Source: Phoma sp. XZ068
Taxonomy: Eukaryota > Ascomycota > Dothideomycetes > Pleosporales > Didymellaceae
NCBI GenBank assembly: GCA_004835665.1
Contig: RBKR01000012.1
Location: 1,054,001-1,118,000 of the forward strand
Direction: 5' to 3'
DNA: 64,000 nucleotides
Each line of letters opens with the position of its first letter. Position 1 is the stretch's first letter. The notes below the pieces were generated by a model, which did no database searches, had not been told where the DNA came from, and saw only the letters and a list, made by a program, of their open reading frames with translations. The position numbers and the translations under genes are program-made. This document shows positions 23,150 to 34,477 of the stretch, one piece after another.

Positions 23150-25626
23150 ATAACAGTCTAGAATAGAGATGATTGCGAAGAAGCATGGAGCAAGAGTGTG
23201 CCAAGTAAAGTGGCGCTGTTGGTCTGTAATTCCTGATTACCACTCGGAGAACAAGCAGTCCTGCACTGACGGCACAGTAAGAAGATCGACGTTGAGGCTG
23301 GAAAAATATTCCCGAGGACGTCATTTTGATGAATCCACCTCGACGCACTTAGTATTGCACTCTCTTGTCCGGTTTCTGAGCTGAGGACACTGAGGCTTGA
23401 AAGGAGGTGCGTCCTGGCAGCTTGTCAATCTTTTGAGCTCCACAATCCTCAGCCGGACATAGCGCTCGGATCCGGAGACGGCATGTGATCAATCTTAAAT
23501 ATGGGGTGGTTTATCCACAGCAGTGACACAGCAGGAACTATGTGACGGGCGCCATCCACGTTCTCGAAACACTCCATGAACGTGGCGGCGTAGTTACTCC
23601 CAAGTGGCTTGGGAGATCGCAAACTGTGGGCCGTTGAGTGGTAGCGGGCTGTTGTATGCGTAGATCTGCTGTAGACCTGTGCCGTAACGTTCCACGTTGT
23701 GGCGTCAGAGAGGGCCAGGGAGGTGTGATCGGCGACGGAGTCTATCGCGCGTCACTAGCCAAGTCTTTAATGCAGTCAATGAGTTGCGGGGTCGTCACGG
23801 ATGTCAGTGCCCAACGTGCGCAAACATCTAAGATGCGGTCCAGGGTATTCTGGAGCTGAAAAGTTGAGAAGCGGGCCGTTATTGATGTCGTACGACCCTA
23901 TGTACAGGTCAAAGGGCCAGACCATTAACCTCGTATCGCGGAGGGTCAAATACGGAACAACTCGACCACGGTACGCTGCGAACAAGGAATCAGAGGTTTC
24001 GAAAATCGCATGAGCGAGGCGGGTCGCAATCGCAGCCCCTCTTGTACATCAGAAGAAATTAGCCTTGCACTGTGCGCATCGTGGGCTCAATTTACCGAGA
24101 ATCTGGTATTTTCGATACTTTGCAGTCTCAAGTGAGAAGGGCGAGATTTGTCAAGGCCCTGCAAGAGTCATGGCCCCGCGGATCGATGGTTATCGCCGTT
24201 ATGATCTGTACCCCTGCTGAGTCAAAGCCCTGCGGGCCGTGGTAGTGGCTGCCGAGTGGGCGCTAGGTAGTAGTTGTCCTTGACCATTTGCCTATTTGAT
24301 TGTCGTGCATAGTGCAATCAATAGCTGTGCAATTCTCATAAGAGAACCATCGTAATTTGGAGAGTGAATTGCATGTTGCAGCATGGATACTCCCGGGCGG
24401 TAGGATTCGTGATGGACGGTTTCTATGCCGGTAAGCTGTGAGTGCCTTAGGGTCTCGGTGAGGTCCCTGATGTGATAAAATGTCCGGGCAACTTGAATAT
24501 GATTGGCCGGGGAGATAAAGTACTGCTCCCGCAATATCTCATTGAGGATCCGGAACGCCAACTTTGTTGTGAAATCAAGCTCCGTGATTTCCTACAAAAG
24601 CTGGCGCCATGTTTTTTCCCGCAAGGAACGAGGGATAATATGATAGTATACGCTGCGCGCAAAAGCACTCATTGTGAAGCCGATCGGAAGAAGTAACGTA
24701 AGTTCATGACCATACTGTGGATTAATTGATAATACAGCATTGGGTGGAGGTTGTCGGTGTACATAAGATGCTGACGCCCCGCATGCCAGGATCCTGGCTA
24801 TCGATCTCAACACCTCCGCAGGGACCTGAAAGCATGAGCCACGAACCACTGGTCTCGCATCCTTTAAGGCCAGTGGCTTACATTGCATCTTCAGCCTCGT
24901 TACCTTGGAAGGAGCCTGTTACAAGGTCATGTTTCGGACAGCTCATGCAAGAAAATTATTTCGTACAGGTTCGGTCAGACCAAGCCGCCGCACCAAATCT
25001 TCCGGCCAAGCACACAAGAATGAACGAGAGCTCGGAGTTGCCGCGCAACGGACAGCGAAGTATGTGGGTCGAGGTGCAAGGATAAAGGTCGTCACTTTTA
25101 GCGTAGCCAGCAGGCAGCGCTAATGTGTTCCACGCGCGACCATCGCGGCTATGCAGTAAGGGTCCAGCGCCGGCCGGGTGTTGGCGGCTGCAGAGCGCTT
25201 GGCTCGGTTGGTTAACCGATCACACCAAAGAGTCACGCGCGGATCGTGACACAGCATGGAACATTTCGAAGCTTTTTGCAGGGAGTTCGCGTGGTAACTA
25301 GTATGTGTACTACGTGCCAGATTTGACGCCGTGAACAATACTAAGCGCGATCGGTTGCTCCACAGTGTATCGCCAAGTTGGGCAGCGTATGCGAGCAGCG
25401 CGGGGATAGCCAATCCGCTGTCGGGCGGATGTCCTGAAAGTTCAGAAAATGCTGATATGCGTGGCAGTCTTTCATTAGGCGCAGCTCGTTCAATTTCTAC
25501 TAACAATGCAAGATGTGTGCGCGACGCTCGAGACAATTTATTGATTGCGTGTAGAGCTATGTGTTTGTATCCCTGCATCAACCAAGCTTCAAGCGGCGAC
25601 AACAACTTAGTGTTCAGAGATCGTAA
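23150..25626 (-). pseudogene. Decayed protein-coding sequence, family not recognised
   Basis: On the minus strand one frame runs from 25626 to 23776 (617 codons) with only nine internal stops, at 25120, 24943, 24919, 24592, 24292, 24199, 24190, 24151 and 24049 (lower coordinate of each). About 29 would be expected by chance at equal base use. The pieces between stops read like ordinary globular protein; the last is hydrophobic/aromatic (VWPFDLYIGSYDINNG). Below 23776 the protein-like signal continues for some 600 bases but hops between frames (for example LLWINHPIFKIDHMPS), implying small indels. All nine stops could derive from CAA, CAG or CGA by C to T change, as repeat-induced mutation or plain decay would give. 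I do not recognise the family; a cellular gene and an integrated mycovirus-type protein are both possible. Confidence 0.5.
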
Positions 25627-27765
25627 TCACGTTAATTAATAGCAGCATTGGCTAGAGTTTTCGCTATAGGGATGGTCTTTCGTCCGACTTGGTTTGAGAG
25701 CCTGGGGAGAACTACCTCGTTGCGATGACCAGTTTTCCGGATGAGCAAGTATTTGTTGTGACTATGACGATGATTTTTCTTTGCAAACGGTGGCTTCGTA
25801 TCAGGAAACAGACCTTGCGCGGTCGCGATGCAGAAGTCGGCAATTGGCGAGGCGAAGACACGAGATGGAATGGGTGATGTCGATCTCATGAGCAAGATAG
25901 ATCCTGGATCATGGTGGACGGGTCACTTGCAGGCAGTTAAGTCGCAATGAACAGTCAATGCGTAAAACAGTTGTCGGTAAGGCTGGTGGCAAGTCTCACT
26001 TTTCGCGAAACCGTCCACATCGGTTCAGCGTGGGGCGAGCACCGAGCCACGTTCATCGCTGCTTGCAAATCAGGAGACTGGCAAAAAGACCAAGCGAACG
26101 GGCGATGGTGGCAAGGCGGCATGGCGGCATGGCGGCAGTGGACGGGAAAATGCCAATTGTTGTTGCGGGCCCATGTTGGGTGACTGGCCAATGGAGTGGT
26201 TGAGAAACTGTCGAGAAGTAGCTCACACTCTCATCTGCAGTACCGTAGTACTGCTAAGCTCAGAAGGTGGGTACAAACATGCGAAATGCTGTCCACATGG
26301 CTACAGCAGGTCGTACTGGCAAAAGGGAGGGTGTGATTGCAGAGTGGACTCATTGAAACGCCGGCCCGAGTGAACAGAGACTGCATGTCTCGGACGGAGA
26401 AACAACTTGCGGAGCCGGTGAGGCAGTGAGCACCAATCCCAACACACGCGGTGGTCACCAACATGAGCTTGGTCCCGCAGCCCGCTTGAGATCGCAGTCA
26501 TGTGAATCTAGACACAATGGGTCTGCCCAGCCTTCGCTTTTGCCGTCAACATCAATCAGGAAATCAGGCGATGATCCGTAGGAAGCGCGTTGGTCAGCTC
26601 GCCTGGAGCGCCGCGAAGGAGCAGCTCGTTGGGGCGGCGATAGCGTGCAGGCGGAGTGTAATTTGAACCGCAGTGCTGGGTCAGGCAGAAGCTGAAAGGT
26701 GTCATGGTGATCATGCAAGACTGAGACAATGACACCCCAAAAGAAACGGAGCACGTTGACAAATTAGCTCGAATTGGGGGGATACTGGGGTTCGATGTCA
26801 AGAATGGTGAAAGGTTGTGACGTGATGGACCTACACCACGCCAAGATTACAAACAAGCGAACCGATGTGGTCCCGGTGACGATAAGAAACAAGGCTAGAT
26901 GCCTATCCTTTTAAGCGCCCGTTATGGCACCGCGATCCAGTAAGGAAGAGGGAATGGCAATGTAGCGAAAACCGGTCAGTGGACAGCGTGATGCCATTTA
27001 CGGCCCTGTCTGCAAGACATTGACTGGGGAGCAGGGGTCGCAACAGCCGCCGTCTGCCCCTGCGACCAAAGCAGATGTGCAGCGGAGTGAACCATAGAGG
27101 AAAAGGCAGGTAATATAGCCAGCAAAAGAGCTTTCTGCGCTTAATTACTCTAAAGTGGCACCTCATGCCCGTGCCGCGTAGAGAGCGTGTTATTGCCCAG
27201 TCACAGTGCGACTATCATGTGAAGGCTGCAGGCATCGTGCAGATTTAAGCGCCTTCCGCTGGCAAATTCGCGCACCAACACCCTGGCCGGTCTTAGCTTG
27301 TCTGTGGTGCGTTTCTTGACACATGTACGACAGCTATCCCCGTGTGGACCCCGTTGACCGCACTTGTGCGGAAAACGTTGTGGTCGGTGCTGTGCCTTGT
27401 GCAGGGGCTGGCTTCATTCGTGTTGAAGGAAGCCACCGAGGCTCGTTAATGTCGACTGACGATTGGGAACATGTCTAAGGCTAGGAGAAATGCACATGAA
27501 GCATGATCGAATAGCATGTATATGATGTTCTACCGACGGCGATATACAAAAGAAGCGAATAAAGCAGAAATCTCACTCCGTGTCGAATGCGCGGCCTTTA
27601 ATGCTAGAGCGCCCTCAAAACAGTAAAAAAAAAATAGCAGGCCACCAACCAGTGATTGCAACTGAATGCGCCGAAAGCCAAGACCAGCGCTATATCGCAG
27701 GACAGCAAATAATGCTCAGTGTTACCACCCACGCTCAAAGACAATGATGCAGAAAACCTCCTCCC
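25627..27765. other. Gene-free region, right part
   Basis: About 2.1 kb with no intact gene. Several minus-strand fragments of 60-99 codons at 25632-26801 lie upstream of the decayed frame but in different frames and are only weakly protein-like. There is an imperfect 8-base tandem repeat (GGCGGCAT) near 26115-26138 and an A10 run near 27626. Confidence 0.4.
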
Positions 27766-28895
27766 TTATAATTTTGACCCAAAGTGCTCATTCTGCTGGT
27801 ACTGTGAAGTCGTCGGTTCTGAGTTGGACACTTCGTAACGCTGAGGACAGCCATCTTCTTCGTGTCTGGTGACTGATTAGCAATTGGAACATATGTAGGG
27901 AGGTGAACTGCTCACCTGGCGCGTGTATCCTTCCGCGCGAATAGAGCCGTGCACTTGCGGCACTGGTGCTCCCTCGACTTGAGGTGGACGCTTATGTCGT
28001 GCCTTGTTAGGTCGGTTTTACGAACAAAGGCCCTTCTACAGTCCTCATAATGGCAGACATGCGGCTTCTCCCGATTTTGGTCATGGGTATCCTGGTGCAT
28101 CTTGTAGTTGTATTGACGTGCGAACCCTTTTTGACATTGGTCGCAACGGTAGGCAGCTTTAGAGGGCTCGGTTTGTCTGCGATTGCGTCCACGCTGTCGG
28201 CTTGCAGAAGCCTGGGGAAATTCTGGGCGTGAAACGCTCCGCCTTTCGCGCGATATTCGGACGTAAGCGTGGTTTTCGTATTCCGGCGCGGGTGTAGGCT
28301 CAAGCCTGGTCACCGGTGTCGACCCATACGCATTTCCATAAGGGAGAATTGTGCTGTTGAGTCTCTCAGGGGCAACTGTCAGTGGATGATGCCGTGGTGA
28401 TGCAAGTGATTGCTCGTTGTGCACATAGCGTGCATCATGAGTCCACCCGTGGCCTTGAAGGCTTACTGCTCCCATTTCTTGGCTTATATCATGGTAGGCG
28501 CTGTCGGATCCAGGGTGAGAATATACCGGTATCATTGCGGCAGACGATGCCGGTGATCGTGGCGATAGTTGTGCACTAATCCAAGGCTGTGGCGATCGTA
28601 TGATTGGGTGCTCAAATGCTCCTGATGTATACGGATCCGCGATTGCCTGTGTCATAAGAGGAGAGGCGCCGGTTGAGACGTGACCAGACCAAGAGTCTGA
28701 AGGCGATGGCGACGGAGGTAGAGTCGTAGGGACTTGATGATGGTAGTTGTAGAGCCCGAGGCCTTGTGGGTACTTTGACATGGATTCATTCCGGCCTGGG
28801 GTTAGGTAGGTTGACTCAAGTAAGGAATCTGACCTCGATGCATGGGTCTGATAGGGCGAGTTGAAAGGAGGTGTACGTTGCTCTGCGTACTGCAT
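27766..28895 (-). CDS. C2H2 zinc-finger transcription factor
   Basis: Probable DNA-binding regulator, nuclear. Exon 1 (28895-27916) joins exon 2 (27865-27766) across a 50-nt intron, giving 359 residues. The first 240 residues are low-complexity, rich in serine, proline, histidine and tyrosine (activation-domain-like). Three adjacent fingers follow: YRCDQCQKGFARQYNYKMH (C2H2), HVCHYEDCRRAFVRKTDLTRH (long C2H2), and CRKCTALFARKDTRARHEE, ending in a DGC typical of the terminal C2HC-like finger in fungal regulators. The intron falls inside finger 3; the acceptor at 27867-27866 is chosen because it restores the RHEEDGC consensus. Large gene-poor regions on both sides suit a regulator with a long control region. 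Target genes unknown. Confidence 0.85.
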
Positions 28896-29690
28896 GATGA
28901 CAAGTGGTTGTTGTCAAAGTGTATGAGATGGAGTGTATGGCACAATGGCGGATGATGTCTTTAGAAAGTAGAGACGAAGATGGTGAGGGTGAACAATGAT
29001 TTTTGGTGATGTATAGTGATGGGTGGCTCTGTAGGGCGTCCAGGCACTGGAATATATCTGTACGACGTAGGTGGTAGAAAGTCTCCACAGATCTAGGATC
29101 GGATGTCGGTTTGCAGTGCTGTGGCAGTGTCTTCTCGAAGCAAGCCGTTCAAACAGTGGGCTTTTGAAGGATAAGGCAGACTCGGAAATTGTACCAGGCA
29201 GGGAAAGACACAGTGCATGGGGACGATGGGCTCCAGCCGCGAGGCGGCAGCGCCTGTTAGCGGCATAGGACCATGTTCCTGCGGAAGGCTGAGGAGGGGA
29301 GGGGTGTGCAAGAGTAGTAGTGCAAGTTATGCAGGCCACACCCCAGCACAAGTGGGTAGTGGCGCGCGACCGGGGTGGCCCACTTAGAGAACCATACTGT
29401 CGGGAAGCGCCTGGCGGGCCGACCACAAATCATATTTGTGCCGTAGCCTGAGAAGCAACGAACGGTGAGTGCGGTTGATCCTTCGGGGGTGGTGCCTGTG
29501 CTTAGTCGAAATTGTCAATGCGTACTCGCTTCGATGTGACAACTGCCCAGCTTCGGTTGGCTTCTGCCTTGAGTATCTGTCATTGAGACGAGGGCTATGA
29601 CTCGTTTGAGGGCACCATTGCGTACTTGGTATTGAACTACTGATCATAGATGCGTGCGCATGTGCTGCGGGAAACTATAAGCGCCGGCCA
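28896..29690. promoter_or_regulatory. Upstream region of the zinc-finger gene
   Basis: About 800 bases between the zinc-finger start codon and the stop of the next minus-strand gene. Short frames only. It likely holds a long 5' leader and promoter for the regulator. Confidence 0.35.
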
Positions 29691-32600
29691 TCAAGCGACC
29701 TCGCTCGCTCCGCGCTGTTCCTGGAGCTGAGAGACAATAGCCGTTAGTGCCTCAACCTGTGCAGTGAGGTTGATGATGAGGGTTCTCATTTGTGCATCGG
29801 CCACTGATTGCCCCGTCGCTGACTGGGTTCGGCCTGTGGATGGCAATCTTGCTGCAGTGCTGGAAGTCGCTTGAGTATCTGCCCTTAGCAGACGTGGCGA
29901 GTTCACAGCTAACCGTGGAGGTCTCTTCGCTGCTGTAGGTGTTTGCGGGCCACTAAATGACATGGGCCCCAGATCACGCCTGCGATATACGTCGAGGTGT
30001 TCATAAGCCCAGATGACACCTACAAATGGTAGATGCGTCGCTTTGAGAAGGAGGATGCGTGCACTTCTCAAACGTTCAGACGGCAGAATAAGCCGGAAAG
30101 GCCGTATGCACAGTGGTATTAGATTCTGGGGCTGTTAGCCTTACGCTTATCAACGCACATAGCTTGCGTGGTATGAAGTTGTTAGCAGACAAGCCCACCT
30201 GCTCAAGAGTGCCTGGGCGGCAGTGCGGGGCTTGTCATTTTGCTATGACGGGAAGTCCGAAGTGCATCAGTGACCAAAGGCTACTGAGACCGTTGTGGTC
30301 ACATTGGTTGGATAACGTGACATGTGTTCTAGGGCGGCAGAGGCTATGCTCTCGGCCTTTTTCGCGGCCCGGCGCTTAAGGAACATCTCAAGGTCCCAGA
30401 AATAGTAAAAAGATGCAGAACACTCACAAGTGGTGGCAGGAAGTATGTCAGTCGGTTCGAGGACGATGCTTCAAGAACGTAGACTGAGTAGCTGATCGTG
30501 GATTATGATTAGCATGCTTACGATGGGTTAGGCAATTCACTAACATGAAGAGATACTCATCGCGCGCATGTTCTAGGATCTGCATTCCTATCAGTCAAAT
30601 CCGAAAGAGGCGTGTATAACAAGTGAACGGTGACTCAATGTGCCCATCGCTGTTCGAACGGAGTCCGCCGATGGTGATGGTCGTAGGGTCGCGAGTGTGA
30701 TAGCTCCTCTGCTGGCCCCGGCGATCAACAAGCACAAGCAGCGACAGGCAGCAATGTGCCAACCCCAATTTAGCGATTCTGCCTCGAAGGCTGAGGCCTC
30801 TAATTATGGCTGTGTTGTTGGTGCGTTGACAAACTTAGCTGGTACGTACAGCGTTCGGCGCCAAGACCAAGAAACAGAGTAACGAGAGCCAATGAAATTT
30901 GTGCCTGGCACGAACGTACCTTACTCAATGAATTGCTCAAAAGAGAGATCAGACTAGTGATGAGAAGTATGTTGGTTAGGATAATAAATACGAGCTACGG
31001 TTGCAATTAGTATATCGAACGCTAAGGATTCGCACCGGAGCCTGACCATGACGGGTGGCCCAAAAAAGGGCGATCTATTCATTGTTAGCAGATGGCTTTC
31101 AGGTGCGACCGCTTCTATACGTACATTTCTTGAGCAACGTCTATATCGCAATCCTGTCAGCAGCTTGGACATAATGTGGTTGCTTTCACTTACCAAAGCC
31201 AAGGTAGCTTGATCTGCAGGGACTCGTTAGGGCATGTTCATGCAGCTTCCGGCAACAGTTACTCACCCAAAGAAAACCTTGATCAGGATCCAGCTCTGTT
31301 ACATCGACATCAGTAATAAGTTTTGAAGCGCTCCCCGTATATCTTACCATCTCTTGTGGTTTGAAATGATCTCGAGCTAGGAGAACAAAGGTAGTGAGAA
31401 AGCCTGGAGGTAAGGTTAGTTGATGGCTAATAAAGCTGCAGTATTGTCGTACCAAGGTACAAGATTAAGACGAGCGATAAGAATTTGACGAAGTCTTTTG
31501 TCTACAACGCGTTAATCATGCGTCCATCTGCTGTTGATCAGGGAAGCTGTACCATCTCTTTCAGGCAGGGAATCTTGTACAATGGTCAGTAATGGAGCAT
31601 TTTTTCAGCAATCAACCATTCGCTTACCAGGGTCCCAAAGTAAGGATTCAAACTCAACAACGAGAAGATGCGCGGCACCAGAAAGAGGGCTTCCAACCCG
31701 AGGACATCATAAGCAAGATCAATGGTGTCGTTCTTGCCATTGGTCAAGCCCACTATTCTCAGAGCACAGAATGCCATACCAACGACGACAATGCTGATGT
31801 CCCACATCCACCAGAAATCCGATGCATAGAAACTTGTTTGGCCAGCATCAACCCAGTCGGCGAATTCGTCGTAAGCAAAACTGGCAATCCACAGGTATAG
31901 TAGGACCTCAGGAATTGTGACTTTTTCTTGGTCTCGGTGTACCAGTACGGCGTAATAAAGGGCTAAGAAGACTGCAAAAAAGAGTGTCTCAAATATCTTA
32001 AGGTATCGAGGCACGCGCAGACGGGAGAATGGATCAGCCTGTTTGCGATTATACTTTTTGGGTCGTTTCACAGAATTGACGCTGAGGGTCTCCCAGAAAA
32101 CAATGTCGCCGCGCCACAGTCCATTGATGACCTTTTGTATCGGGCGCTGGCTTAGGAATTTCTTGGCTCCACCTACTGCAGCTATCTCAAGCGCAGAGAG
32201 GTTCTCGCAGCGGCTTTTCAACGACCCAAATCTCGGGTTTGCAGCATCGTCACTCCTTGTGCCAAAATAATCATCGTTGGATACGTCTAGCAAAGGTGTC
32301 CGTTCACTGGACTGAGCAGAGCTGTGGCCATTCTGATGGTTGTGATCGACTGTGCTCGATGGAGAATCACTGTCAGGAGACGGCGCAGCTGGTAATTCGA
32401 GCAGCAAGAAGTCGATGACATCTCGATCGGTAAGGCTGTTAAGAAACTGCCATGCCACAAATTCACAGGCATACCCTTTTGCTTGGTTAACACCTGGCTC
32501 GTCACTTGTTTCTTCGAGAGCAGAAAAGTGACCTTTCAGAGCTCTGTTATATGTCAACACTTATTCCTTCCTTGTGTATGTACCGCGGCTCGATTGTTGG

Positions 32601-33014
32601 ACGTACAAAAGGGCAGACACCAGGGCAGGGTGATGCACTTGGTTCGAAAGGTGGTTTATCAGAGGGTATAATGCGCGGCCATGTTGGCTTGTACGAAAGT
32701 CTTCGAAGCTATGAGGGAGCTTGATGGTAGAATCGAAGAATCTAGCCGTCTCTTAGCTGTTGCCGTACCGTCCTTCATCTGCCTTCAACTTACTGGCTCA
32801 GCTTGTCGACCAGGTCTGCGAAGCTTTCAGCGCCATCAATCTCAGGAATGCCAGCATCATCAGTCGGCCATCTTGACATGGATAGTAGCGACATCTTCGA
32901 AATGTCCTGGACGCGTTGGAGAGATGCATCATCAAAAGTCGCGCCCAAAGTGTGGGGCCGTGTCGTCGCGCTTGTGGAGTGCGGGTCTAGAAGTGGCAGT
33001 CGCCGAAACGTCAT
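29691..33014 (-). CDS. Yvc1-like vacuolar TRP-type cation channel
   Basis: Calcium-release channel of the fungal vacuole (TRP superfamily). Fourteen exons: 33014-32794, 32741-32607, 32543-31628, 31573-31553, 31501-31453, 31403-31348, 31295-31267, 31213-31194, 31140-31125, 31074-31047, 30994-30920, 30579-30545, 30491-30428 and 30125-29691; 699 residues (yeast Yvc1 675). Helices start near RYLKIFETLFFAVFLALYY; the pore region is rebuilt from tiny exons as WILIKVFFGSSYLGF, followed by LTNILLITSLISLLSNSLSK (S6-like) and EHARDEYLFIYSVYVLEA. Exons of 16, 20, 21, 28 and 29 nt are unusually small. Two introns of about 340 and 300 nt are unusually long. The tail has a predicted coiled coil (TAQVEALTAIVSQLQEQ). 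All phases add up without a stop. Confidence 0.85.
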
Positions 33015-33163
33015 AGCTTCTTAGCACAGACCATCATTCCTACTCTCACCTTCAGTTCATGGACATCTAGCATCAGCCTTCAGGTCGTTCAAACATCAGC
33101 AAGTCTGCAATGGCGCCTCACAAATTCTGATCAATACTAAATACAGCTGCCTGAATCACTAAA
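33015..33163. promoter_or_regulatory. Very short divergent region
   Basis: About 150 bases between divergent start codons of the channel gene and the next plus-strand gene; any promoters overlap. Confidence 0.4.
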
Positions 33164-34350
33164 ATGTCTCTAGAGACTGATTTCTGCGGAGACCGGCTAC
33201 GCCTCGCCGCCTTCCTTCGCGTGATCGGTGAAGGCATACCTCAGCGGCCGAAGCGATTCAGACGTCGCTTACGTGCTGTCAACAACGGTCTTGAATTATG
33301 GATTCACAACGGTACTGATTGCACTGATGACGTGGTTACTCCGGCCCAGAGATTTGCTGACGAAGGATCCAATGATATATCAATTTTCGACATCGCGCGC
33401 TCACGGTTGCTAGAAGAACCAGAAATAGAGCCAGAAAATTCGCCACCAGAAGTTCCAGCTAACAACGAAATGCAAAGCTATTGCGAACAACCCAACAATA
33501 TTCAAGACTCGAACGTTCAACAGGAAGCAGGAAAGCCAACATCAGAAACAGCTACTGCGAAGTCGCCGAAGCAGCCTCGCAAGAGTTCAAGCTCTCGGAA
33601 AAGACGGCTACCTGTGCATGAACTCGCCTTACTCCGAACTACAGTCTCCGATGGCTTACCTGAGCCGAATGTAAGACCCCAGATAGCAGGCTGCTGTTGT
33701 TTTATGAAGCTGATGACAGCATCTTTTAGGATGCAGGGCACATTTTTGCAAGCCCTGTAGCTGCTGTTGATCCAATTGAGGACAGCCAGATACTGTCATG
33801 TGCACGTTCCAGAGCTTCATCTTTGCAAAAAATGGCCAACTGTATTCAGAAGCCATTACCGGGGAGAGCTGCGAATCCCGCCTCACCCGCGGGTGATTTG
33901 CGTGGGCGTTTCAAACATCCACACTCCACAAAACCCAATGCCGCACGCCTCGAGACTCCTCTGGCCTCCAGCTTTATCACAACCTCAGATGGATTTGTTG
34001 GTGCAGAGCTTAGTACACGGCACCCGAGAAGACCTACCAAACCACGGGTCAGCAACAAGACGCAGGTACAGAAGAGCATATCAAATCGTGGCCGGCTCGT
34101 TCTAGTGTGCGGTTCTCTACCGTCGCCTCCTGTCAAGCATCATGAAGGTATTTTGACTGTGACAGAAAAGCAAATGCATAGTACAAACTACACACCGGTT
34201 CAAGCGCCAAATCAGGTAAATGAGAGGCAGCCGTTATCGAAACGCACTATCATAGAAATCCAAAAGGCACTGCGTGAGAGAGAAGCCAAAAAACGTCGCA
34301 ACTCCACCCTAAGACAGGACGAGGGATTGGCGTGCGATCAGACATTCTAA
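33164..34350 (+). CDS. Unrecognised basic, low-complexity protein
   Basis: Exons 33164-33670 and 33730-34350 give 375 residues; the 59-nt intron is phase 0. The first 65 residues look folded (FLRVIGEGIPQRPKRFRRR ... LELWIHNGTD). The rest is disordered: an acidic stretch (EEPEIEPENSPPEVP), a lysine/arginine cluster (RKSSSSRKRRLPVHEL) that could be a nuclear signal, and a basic C-terminal helix (IEIQKALREREAKKRR). Downstream of the stop, another frame continues from about 34310 to a TAA at 34475-34477 as an acidic tail with coding character (SSEYSDEEHITNNEADSDNG). An extra 40-nt intron near 34273-34312 would join the two and drop the stop at 34350. I do not recognise the family. Confidence 0.55.
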
Positions 34351-34477
34351 CAACGCTGCGCCCTTTGACCGCGCCTCAAAGGCCCTGAGCTCGGAATATT
34401 CAGACGAAGAACATATTACGAATAACGAAGCCGACAGCGACAACGGCAATGACAACGCACCCGATGGTCCTCGATAA

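Noticed and set aside
25190..25260. tRNA-like A-box sequence and GTCACG/CGTGAC hairpin
   Set aside because: The segment resembles a D-arm but no acceptor stem or proper B box follows, and it lies inside the decayed coding frame.
26115..26138. Short GGCGGCAT tandem repeat
   Set aside because: Only about three imperfect 8-base copies; too small to be a minisatellite or CRISPR-like array.
30481..30579. Apparent one-base frameshift in the Yvc1-like gene
   Set aside because: Using the donor GTTAGT at 30544 instead of GTGAAT at 30540 restores the frame and the conserved YLFIYSVYVLEA stretch, so no lesion is needed.
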